A program made the position numbers and the translations under genes. Below, piece by piece: positions 14,327 through 20,030 of a DNA stretch of 20,030 nt. The notes beneath the pieces were generated by a model that saw only the letters and a program-made list of their open reading frames with translations, searched no databases and was not told the DNA's origin. The DNA is taken from assembly GCA_030612185.1 (NCBI GenBank), contig JAUWOI010000016.1, forward strand, positions 1 to 20,030. The letters run 5' to 3'. Every line of letters begins with the position of its first letter. The stretch's first letter is position 1. Origin of the DNA: Anaerolineae bacterium (GTDB lineage Bacteria > Chloroflexota > Anaerolineae > B4-G1).

Positions 14327-15283
14327 CTACCGCTTCTGTATCTCTCGAATCAACATCAACTGCCGGACAAAGTACAGATCGCGATTGCGCAGGATCTCGT
14401 CGCGGGCATCAGCCTCGTACTGGTAAAAGCCTTCACCGGTCTTGATGCCCAGATTGCCCTCCTCGACTAGCCGGTCGAAAAACTCGGGCGTGGTCTGCAT
14501 GGTGCTTAGAGCCGGCAACAGATACTGGGCCACGCTGTGAAATGTATCCAGGCCACCTAGATCGGCTGTCTCCAGAGGACCAAGCCATGGATAGCGAAAG
14601 CCCACGCCGTTTTTGAGTGTGCGGTCCACATCCTCGGGACTGACGATGCCAGCCTCCACCATGTGCAAGGCCTCGCGTAGGACGGCGAACTGGAGCCGGT
14701 TACTGGCAAAGCCCGGTACGTCCTTCTTGACCACAACCGGCACCTTACCCAGTTTTTCCGTGACGCGGTAGATCACGTCCACCGTGTTGTCCGAGGTCTG
14801 TTCGCCGCGGATTACTTCCACCAGCGGCACGATCTCGGCCGGGTTAGCCCAGTGCATACCCCCCACTCGCTCGGGATGCTGGCAGACCGAGGCGATGACG
14901 GTGATACTCAATCCCGAGGTGTTGGTTGTCAGGACGGTGTCGGCCGGGCAGAGGGCCTCCATGTCCTGAAAGAGTCTCTGCTTCAGATCCAGTTTCTCCG
15001 GCGCGGCCTCCAGCACGTACTGAACCCCTTCCAAGGCTTCCACCAGCCGAGTCGTGATCGTGATCCGGTTCCGCGCCGCTTTCGCCTCCTGGGCCGAGAT
15101 CAGATCCTCTTCAATGAACACACGTTGGCTGTTCTCGATGCGGGACAGCGCCCAGTCGAGTTGCTCTGGCTTGATGTCGTACAGGGCCACCTCATAGCCG
15201 GCCTGGGCAAAGCACATGCTCATCCCGGCCCCCATTGTCCCGGCTCCCACCATTGCCATCCGCCGAACCTCTTCAAATCGCAT
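14327..15283 (-). CDS. 3-hydroxyacyl-CoA dehydrogenase-family oxidoreductase
   Basis: A 318-residue NAD-dependent dehydrogenase. The N-terminal Rossmann domain shows VGAGTMGAGMSMCFAQAGYEV (about 12-32) and an acidic residue shortly after in LYDIKPE. NTSGLSIT carries the conserved Ser. The catalytic segment reads GMHWANPAEIVPLVEVI. The C-terminal all-helical dimerisation domain includes DVPGFASNRLQ and GVGFRYPWLGPLE. In classical fatty acid enzymes the catalytic segment reads GxHFFNP; the HW-x-NP form is nearer to carnitine dehydrogenase and other free 3-hydroxy acid oxidisers. GAGGAGG before the ATG at 15283 fixes the start; an in-frame ATG at 15322 lies inside the upstream gene and is rejected. 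Its position between the AbfD-like gene and BKACE suggests it makes the beta-keto acid for BKACE. Confidence 0.88.
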   Translation of the reverse strand: MRFEEVRRMAMVGAGTMGAGMSMCFAQAGYEVALYDIKPEQLDWALSRIENSQRVFIEEDLISAQEAKAARNRITITTRLVEALEGVQYVLEAAPEKLDLKQRLFQDMEALCPADTVLTTNTSGLSITVIASVCQHPERVGGMHWANPAEIVPLVEVIRGEQTSDNTVDVIYRVTEKLGKVPVVVKKDVPGFASNRLQFAVLREALHMVEAGIVSPEDVDRTLKNGVGFRYPWLGPLETADLGGLDTFHSVAQYLLPALSTMQTTPEFFDRLVEEGNLGIKTGEGFYQYEADARDEILRNRDLYFVRQLMLIREIQKR

Positions 15284-15298
15284 AAGTCGACCTCCTCG

Positions 15299-15340
15299 AA
15301 CCCTAAATCTCGAATTCCCCAATCCCTAATATCCTCTTCA
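15299..15340. repeat. AT-rich repeat-like tail at the 3' end of the abfD-like gene
   Basis: The 3' end of the abfD-like gene and the bases before the next ribosome site carry CTAAATCTCGAATTCCCC and CAATCCCTAATATCC in tandem-like form. This resembles the dispersed GGGATT/AGGGATT intergenic repeats of environmental genomes. It supplies the last residues and stop codon. A similar spacer (CCCAAATATCGAATACCG) precedes the E1alpha gene near 3554-3571. Confidence 0.3.
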
Positions 15341-16763
15341 CCAGATTCATCTTCTCTTCCACATTCCCCTGCCGCCCGATCATAATCCGTTGGGCCATAG
15401 GTGATCCCGCACCATGCATAGACTCGATCAGGTAAGCCACCGCTCCGGATCCAACCACCAGGTTCTCGATGAGGCGCATAACCTTCACCCGGTCTATAGG
15501 GTCGACGCCTTCGGCAGCGACCATGTACTTTTTGATATAAGGTCCTACCTCTGGATCGTCCAACTCACCAGCCGAGGGCAGCGTGCCCAACAGGCCGCCG
15601 GCCACGTCGGTCGCCAGCCGGGCCATTTCGTAGGGGAAGCGAGTCACATTCAGCTTGCAAACGTTGGCCAGCAGCAAGTCGACCAGGTAGTTACCAGCGG
15701 GCGTCGGCTGTCCCCGCGCCGAGCAGGCGATGCCACAGGCGAACAGCGTCTCGTTGAGGTGGATCATCTCTACGATCTTGTCACGAATGTGGGAGGCGCG
15801 AGCCACACCGTTCATCTGGCCGATGAGGGCCGTCGCACCGATGAGCACGTCGCCGACGCCTACCTTGCAGCCACCGTAGCTCTGGCGGTGATAGGCGGCA
15901 AACTGCTCCACCAGCGGGCCACTGTGGCCCACCTCGCCATCGAGAAAGATGCGCTCCGCCGGGACGAACACGTTGTCAAAGACAGTCAGCACCTCCTGGC
16001 CACCGAAGGTAGGGTTGCCCACGTCCAGAGAGTTCCCCTCCATCTTGCGCGTATCGCTGGCCTGCCGACCTAGGATGTATCGAATCCCCTCTGTGTTCGT
16101 CGGTACAGCAAAGCAGATGGTCCAGTTCTCCTCGCCCGGCCGCAGGGCCAGGGTGGGCATAACCAGAATCTCGTGGGAGTTGATCATACCGGTCTGGTGG
16201 AACTTGGCACCGCACACCACCACACCATCGGACCGCCGATCCACGATCCGTAGGTAAAGGTCGGGGTCAGACTGCTCGCTCGGTCGCTTGCCCCGGTCCC
16301 CCTTGGGGTCGGTCATAGCTCCGTCCACCACTAGATCCTCACGCTGTACCCAGGCCCAGTAGTCACGGAAGCGCTGGTGATAGTTGGTACCGTGGCCTGC
16401 ATCGCACTCATAGGTCGTGCTAAAGATAGCGTTGGCCGCATCCATCCCCACGCAGCGCTGGAAGCAGCAGCCAGTGAGATTGCCACAGTGGCGCTGCATA
16501 AGCACTTTGTTCACCAGGTCATCGGGACTCTGGTGCAAGTGAGTGAAGCGATTGACCTCGTCGTCGATGAGGGGTGAGTAGACACGGAACAGCGCGCCGC
16601 ACTTGTCATCGTGGGCGCAGTCGTAGGTCACTGCCACAGCACGCAGCGAGGGACGGACCAGGGCGTGTCCGGTCAGGTCGCCGGTCCGCTCACCCAGGAT
16701 GTTGGCCTCCAGTCCCAACGACTTGATGGAAGCGACGTACTCTTTACCGGTCTTGAGCGCCAT
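15303..16763 (-). CDS. abfD: 4-hydroxybutyryl-CoA dehydratase/vinylacetyl-CoA isomerase homologue
   Basis: A 486-residue flavoprotein with a [4Fe-4S] cluster, matching AbfD of Clostridium aminobutyricum along its length. The cluster ligands are all present: C100 and C104 in CCFQRCVGMD, H292 and C299 in YHRQSYGGCKVGVGDV (AbfD: C99, C103, H292, C299). DGAMTDPKGDR (147-157), GAKFHQTG (185-192) and ESMHGAGSPMAQRIMIGRQGN near the C-terminus are family blocks. The reaction is radical dehydration of 4-hydroxybutyryl-CoA to crotonyl-CoA. The broader family includes 4-hydroxyphenylacetate hydroxylases, but those lack these ligands. GGAGGAGG precedes the ATG, which lies 20 bases inside the RLP 3' end. 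The gene for CoA activation of the substrate is not in the window, so a related 4-hydroxyacyl-CoA is possible. Confidence 0.9.
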   Translation of the reverse strand: MALKTGKEYVASIKSLGLEANILGERTGDLTGHALVRPSLRAVAVTYDCAHDDKCGALFRVYSPLIDDEVNRFTHLHQSPDDLVNKVLMQRHCGNLTGCCFQRCVGMDAANAIFSTTYECDAGHGTNYHQRFRDYWAWVQREDLVVDGAMTDPKGDRGKRPSEQSDPDLYLRIVDRRSDGVVVCGAKFHQTGMINSHEILVMPTLALRPGEENWTICFAVPTNTEGIRYILGRQASDTRKMEGNSLDVGNPTFGGQEVLTVFDNVFVPAERIFLDGEVGHSGPLVEQFAAYHRQSYGGCKVGVGDVLIGATALIGQMNGVARASHIRDKIVEMIHLNETLFACGIACSARGQPTPAGNYLVDLLLANVCKLNVTRFPYEMARLATDVAGGLLGTLPSAGELDDPEVGPYIKKYMVAAEGVDPIDRVKVMRLIENLVVGSGAVAYLIESMHGAGSPMAQRIMIGRQGNVEEKMNLVKRILGIGEFEI

Positions 16764-18045
16764 TTGCTTGCCCTCCTCCCCAACGTTCTAACGCCTTCCT
16801 CAGTTCCGGGTGCTCCTTTGCCTTGTCCGCTAGTGGAATCCCGGCCACTGCTGCGTCGATGGCCTGGCGCATAGCTCGGCCGCCAGCCGTCGCGCCATCG
16901 GGATGCCCCTGTATGGCGCCACCCACGGCCAGCATCACGTCAAAGCCAATCTCCTCGATGATGCGCACCGCGGTGGCCGGGTGGACCCCACCGCCTACAG
17001 ACGGCATAATTGGCTTGAGGTCGTATAGGGGCATGGTCTGAAAGTGAGCCGTGCGCAGGTACTTTTCACGAAGCAGAGGGTAGGAACTGTAGACCGAGCC
17101 GAACATTGCCACGTCAGCCCCCGCCAGCCGGTTCAGCTTGCCCAGCAGCAGGGGCGAGCTGATGCCGGCCCGCGGATTCTCCACCAGCGAACTGGCCCCG
17201 GCATAGTGACTCAGGATAGGGATGGTGACATTTGGGTCCTCAGCCACAGCCTGGATGACGCCTAACCCAGCACTGACGCCGTTGATCATCACCATACCTG
17301 CCCCCAGTTCCTGGGCACGCCGCGCGTTTTCCACCATCTTTTCGGGCCTGTCGGTGATATTGGGGCAGTAGACGGCCCGGCGACCGGTCTCCTCGTAGAC
17401 CTGCTCGGCCGCCCGGCGACAGGCTGCCACCCGATCGAGCATAGGGCTGAACGAGGTATGGCCCAGCAACTCGTCGTCCTTGATGATGTCCACGCCGCCG
17501 CGGGCCGATTCGGTGAAAAAGGCCGCACCCACTTCCGGGCCAAAGCCGGTGCAGGGTTTGATCATGTTCAATAGAATCGGACGCTTTGGGATGCCAAGAT
17601 GTTCGCGCAGGCCAGCGATGCCGAACTTGGGGCCGCCAAACCCGGCCACAAAGCCAGGTGACAATTGCAGATCTACCAGCTTGAGCTGCGCCGCGGTGGA
17701 GACGTCGTTGCCCAGCAAGGTCGTGAACAGCATGGGGAACTGGGAGCCAAAGTTGACTTGAGGAAAGGCGATCTGGATGAAAAAAGATCTCTTGCCGACA
17801 GGCAGATCGGGCTCGAGTTCGACGGGCGGCACATCGTAGATGGCAACGATGCGGGCCATGTGCCGCTCCAGCATCTCGCGGGTGACGCCTGGCACCGGCG
17901 TCCAGGTTCCCACACTCTGGCCCACAGCGAAAGAGGCTGCTTGGGCCACGATGTCTATTTCGGGGTTGGCCTCCAGGTAGTAGGTAGCGATGATGTACTC
18001 TTTGCCAACGAGGTCTTCAGCGTAGGCAAAGGTAAGGTCATTCAT
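16744..18045 (-). CDS. RuBisCO-like protein (RLP, form IV)
   Basis: A 433-residue homologue of the RuBisCO large chain. The N-terminal domain has AVGQSVGTWTPVPG (40-53) and LLGN (110-113). The TIM barrel carries K163 in MIKPCTGF (equivalent to K175) and GGVDIIKDDE at 183-192, so the carbamylated Lys and the two metal acids (K189, D191, E192) are kept. The residue equivalent to E60 is Gly (G42), HRAMH is HYAGA (280-284), and the loop 6 Lys and H327 are not recognisable (GADVAMFGSVYS, 309-320). It therefore should bind Mg and enolise a substrate but not fix CO2 like RuBisCO. Known RLPs act as enolases, isomerases, or decarboxylases and transcarboxylases in methylthioribose and branched-sugar acid routes. 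It overlaps the upstream gene by 8 bases and abfD by 20, so it is translationally coupled in the operon. Confidence 0.9.
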   Translation of the reverse strand: MNDLTFAYAEDLVGKEYIIATYYLEANPEIDIVAQAASFAVGQSVGTWTPVPGVTREMLERHMARIVAIYDVPPVELEPDLPVGKRSFFIQIAFPQVNFGSQFPMLFTTLLGNDVSTAAQLKLVDLQLSPGFVAGFGGPKFGIAGLREHLGIPKRPILLNMIKPCTGFGPEVGAAFFTESARGGVDIIKDDELLGHTSFSPMLDRVAACRRAAEQVYEETGRRAVYCPNITDRPEKMVENARRAQELGAGMVMINGVSAGLGVIQAVAEDPNVTIPILSHYAGASSLVENPRAGISSPLLLGKLNRLAGADVAMFGSVYSSYPLLREKYLRTAHFQTMPLYDLKPIMPSVGGGVHPATAVRIIEEIGFDVMLAVGGAIQGHPDGATAGGRAMRQAIDAAVAGIPLADKAKEHPELRKALERWGGGQANGAQDR

Positions 18046-19192
18046 GGGTCAACTCCCCGACTCTTTGCTTGAACCCGGCGGCGGCGTCCACCATCGCCAG
18101 GATATTCTCCGGCGGCACGTCTTCTTGGATGTTGTGCACCGGGGCCAGCACAAAGCCGCCGCCGGGCGATAGATCCCCGATGCGTCGCTGCACCTCAGCG
18201 TGGACATCCTCTGGAGATCCCAAGGGCAGAACCCGTTGGGTGTCAATCGCCCCCCAGAAGCAGATGCGGTCGCCAAACTTGGCCTTCAGTTTGGCGGTGT
18301 CCATGCCCGCCGACGAGACCTGGACTGGGTTCAGAGCATCCACGCCAATGTCAATGAACTCCTCAACGAGCGATTTGACCGCCCCGCAGCAGTGGTAGAG
18401 CACCTTGGCCTGCGACTTGGTTTTGATCAGGTCCACCATTCGTCGGTGGCGGGGCTTGAACAGCTTTCGATAGCGGCCCAGGTCGATCATGGGGCGGTCG
18501 TGGAAGGCCACGTCGTCCCCAAAAGCAACGACGTCCACATATGGCCCTACCTCGTCCAGTACCGCGTCCGCTAGTTCCAGCCACCAGTCGAGTGCCTGAT
18601 CCATGAGGGTGTTCAGGAACTCGGGATTGAGGACAATATCCATAAGCCACTGCTCGTAGCCGCGCAGGTACTGGCTGAGGTGTACAAAACCCACCGGCAG
18701 GGAGAGGACCACGGCATAGTTGGTCTCCTCGTGGAGCCGCCGGGCACGCTCGCACAGTCCGCGGGTCCGGCCTGGATTCCGCGGGTCTGGCCAGGAAAAA
18801 TGGTTGAGATCGGCCAAGGTTGCCTCGCGGAGCGGATTACCCGTCGGCGCATAGTGCCCGTCGCCAGCCTTGCGCCAAACCACGCTAAACTCATTGCGGA
18901 ACGAGCCATCGTCAAAGTAGACGTCTTGCCAGCCATCAGGGCCGCCGACCAGGAGCGGGCGGGTATCGGCGTGGAGCCGCTGGGAGACGTGCTCGTCCAG
19001 GATGGCGCTGCGCGACTTGCGCTTCATGTAGCGGGTCTCGCTCTTGATGCCCAGGAGTGTCTTTAGCCGCTCATACGCCTTACCGATGATCGTGCTAAAA
19101 GAACTGCCGCCCACATCGATGGGAACCCGGTCCGGCTCTCGATGCTCGATCGCGGCCAGCACCCGCTGCCGCGGTGTCATGGTCTTTGACAT
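18038..19192 (-). CDS. Uroporphyrinogen decarboxylase/MtaA-family protein
   Basis: A 384-residue TIM-barrel protein of the UroD fold: TPRQRVLAAIEHREPDRVPIDVGG at the start (6-29), FGDDVAFHDRPMID (224-237), YHCCGAVKSLVEEFIDIGVDALNPVQ (266-291) and WGAIDT (313-318). The H-x-C-G pattern (H267, C269) fits the zinc-binding site of corrinoid methyltransferases (MtaA, MtbA, CmuA), not haem-making UroD. No corrinoid protein gene is seen nearby. Such paralogues are common in carbohydrate clusters of anaerobes with unknown roles. The start is ATG 19192 with AGAGG eight bases upstream; a GTG at 19216 is rejected because its putative ribosome site abuts it. It overlaps the RLP gene by 8 bases. Confidence 0.83.
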   Translation of the reverse strand: MSKTMTPRQRVLAAIEHREPDRVPIDVGGSSFSTIIGKAYERLKTLLGIKSETRYMKRKSRSAILDEHVSQRLHADTRPLLVGGPDGWQDVYFDDGSFRNEFSVVWRKAGDGHYAPTGNPLREATLADLNHFSWPDPRNPGRTRGLCERARRLHEETNYAVVLSLPVGFVHLSQYLRGYEQWLMDIVLNPEFLNTLMDQALDWWLELADAVLDEVGPYVDVVAFGDDVAFHDRPMIDLGRYRKLFKPRHRRMVDLIKTKSQAKVLYHCCGAVKSLVEEFIDIGVDALNPVQVSSAGMDTAKLKAKFGDRICFWGAIDTQRVLPLGSPEDVHAEVQRRIGDLSPGGGFVLAPVHNIQEDVPPENILAMVDAAAGFKQRVGELTHE

Positions 19193-19240
19193 ATGACTTG
19201 CCTCTAAGATCGGCACTCCCCGAAGGATTGCCAGTTCTGG

Positions 19241-20029
19241 TTATCTCGCTGTCTCGCGCAGGCGCAAGAAGGTGTCCACGGTGGCGTCGGCGAATTTGCG
19301 GTCGTTGATGTGGGCATCCACTTGGATCAACTCTACGTCCGGCGATAGAGTTTGCTCCATTGCCTCTGCGTAGGCCATGTTGGACGCTTCGTCGTAGAGC
19401 ACCTTGCCCTCTTGGTTCAACATGCTAAAGCCGCGCAAGGGAATCATCACCGCCCGAGGTCCGCGCCCCTCATTCAGCCGCTCGGCCATGTAACGAGCCA
19501 CGGCGGCCATCTCCTCGGCGCTGGTTCGCACGTGGGTGTGGGTTGGCGTATGCTGCACGCAGGCCCGGCTGCGCAGTTCCTCCGGCACCTCCTCAAGACG
19601 CCCATGAAGCCTGATGTCGGTTGCGCCAGGGGTCACGATCTGCGGGATTCCCATCTGGCCGGCAGCTTCCAGGCGACCGGGCATAGCCGGCATCAGCCCG
19701 CCATACAGATGGTCAGTGATCTCGTGGGGTGAGAAATCGATGACGCCGCTGACCACGCCGTCTAGGATCAACTCCTCCATGGCCTGGCCGCCGATGCCGT
19801 TGCAATGGAAGGCGATAATCTCGAAACCCATCCCCTCCAGCCGCTCTTTGATGGCCATCACGCCCGGGGTGGTGATACCTGCCTGGGTAATGGCCACCAG
19901 TTCGCCTGCCACCTCTGCAGCGCCCTCGACTGAGGCCATGCCGATGACGGCGGCCGCTGCCTGGGCCAGGATGCGCTCTGTCACCCGGTTCAATCCCAGA
20001 ATGTCGGCCACTGAGTGGATCATTGTGAT
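19241..20029 (-). CDS. Tm-1-like (UPF0261) protein, C-terminal part; 5' end off the window
   Basis: The last 262 or so residues of a protein of the Tm-1-like/UPF0261 family, continuing past the right edge (the frame is open from 20029). The segment reads ITMIHSVADILGLNRVTERILAQAAAAVIGM at the edge, then FHCNGIGGQAMEELI, VSGVIDFSPHEITDHLYGG, and IVTPGATD, all typical of the C-terminal domain; the ATP-binding N-terminal domain (full proteins are about 400 residues) is missing from the window. An ATG at 20023 is internal. In plants and bacteria the family is known from the tomato Tm-1 virus-resistance protein, and the bacterial role is unclear; it is often found with TIM-barrel catabolic genes. 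It is 48 bases upstream of the UroD-like gene and is the first gene seen of the minus-strand operon. Confidence 0.85.
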   Translation of the reverse strand: MTMIHSVADILGLNRVTERILAQAAAAVIGMASVEGAAEVAGELVAITQAGITTPGVMAIKERLEGMGFEIIAFHCNGIGGQAMEELILDGVVSGVIDFSPHEITDHLYGGLMPAMPGRLEAAGQMGIPQIVTPGATDIRLHGRLEEVPEELRSRACVQHTPTHTHVRTSAEEMAAVARYMAERLNEGRGPRAVMIPLRGFSMLNQEGKVLYDEASNMAYAEAMEQTLSPDVELIQVDAHINDRKFADATVDTFLRLRETAR

Positions 20030-20030
20030 A

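Noticed and set aside
14327..16763. Part of an autotrophic 4-hydroxybutyrate cycle
   Set aside because: No carboxylase, CoA-ligase, semialdehyde reductase, hydratase or thiolase is present. BKACE, RLP and lactonase fit catabolism better.
16744..18045. Reading the RuBisCO homologue as a carbon-fixing enzyme
   Set aside because: The E60, H327 and loop 6 Lys equivalents are not recognisable, no phosphoribulokinase or small subunit is present, and the neighbours are catabolic.
19192..19216. Upstream GTG start for the UroD-like gene
   Set aside because: The purine-rich stretch directly abuts the GTG, while ATG 19192 has AGAGG eight bases upstream.
1..20030. CRISPR arrays, tRNA or rRNA genes
   Set aside because: No regularly spaced repeats and no tRNA or rRNA-like sequence were seen on reading both strands, although tRNA detection by eye is limited.

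Overview
The window is a dense bacterial catabolic locus. Almost every gene has a Shine-Dalgarno site (AGGAGG, AAGGAGG, GAGGAGG), gaps are short, and several genes overlap. The organism is probably an uncultured, at least facultatively anaerobic bacterium. Oxygen-sensitive families (4-hydroxybutyryl-CoA dehydratase, IlvD, LarA) and archaeal-type GAPDH and PGK sitting among bacterial genes would suit a Chloroflexota-like (Anaerolineae-type) genome, but that taxonomic guess is inference only.

Layout. (1) 1-360: left edge with the 5' part of an IS1182-type transposase gene running off the window. (2) 360-1647: a divergent pair, a small cupin protein (minus) and a FadR/FCD-type GntR regulator (plus), separated by a mirror-image control region: two back-to-back promoters, each followed at its start point by a copy of one AT-rich palindrome. 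(3) 1648-2112: a terminator-like hairpin, a decayed C-terminal remnant of a C_GCAxxG_C_C redox protein, and repeat-like sequence. (4) 2113-10450, plus strand: E2, E1alpha and E1beta of a 2-oxoacid/acetoin dehydrogenase complex (no E3), type II (archaeal) GAPDH, an archaeal-type phosphoglycerate kinase homologue, a LarA-family nickel-pincer racemase, and an MFS transporter. (5) 10451-10563: a convergent junction holding a long imperfect inverted repeat. (6) 10564-20030, minus strand, transcribed right to left: Tm-1-like protein (5' end off the window), UroD/MtaA-like protein, RuBisCO-like protein (RLP), 4-hydroxybutyryl-CoA dehydratase homologue, 3-hydroxyacyl-CoA dehydrogenase-family enzyme, BKACE (DUF849), IlvD-family dehydratase, UlaG-family lactonase.

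How they may work together (inference). The minus-strand operon looks like a pathway that opens a lactone or phospho-lactone (UlaG), dehydrates a sugar acid (IlvD), rearranges or decarboxylates a keto-acid intermediate (RLP), and handles hydroxyacyl or beta-keto acid intermediates (AbfD-like dehydratase, dehydrogenase, BKACE giving acetoacetate and an acyl-CoA). The plus-strand operon could take the products onward: a racemase for a 2-hydroxy acid, a lipoate complex making acyl-CoA, a phospho-aldehyde dehydrogenase and acyl-phosphate kinase pair, and an importer. I do not recognise this set as any characterised pathway; it is the best candidate here for an undescribed system. The substrate cannot be read from the sequence.
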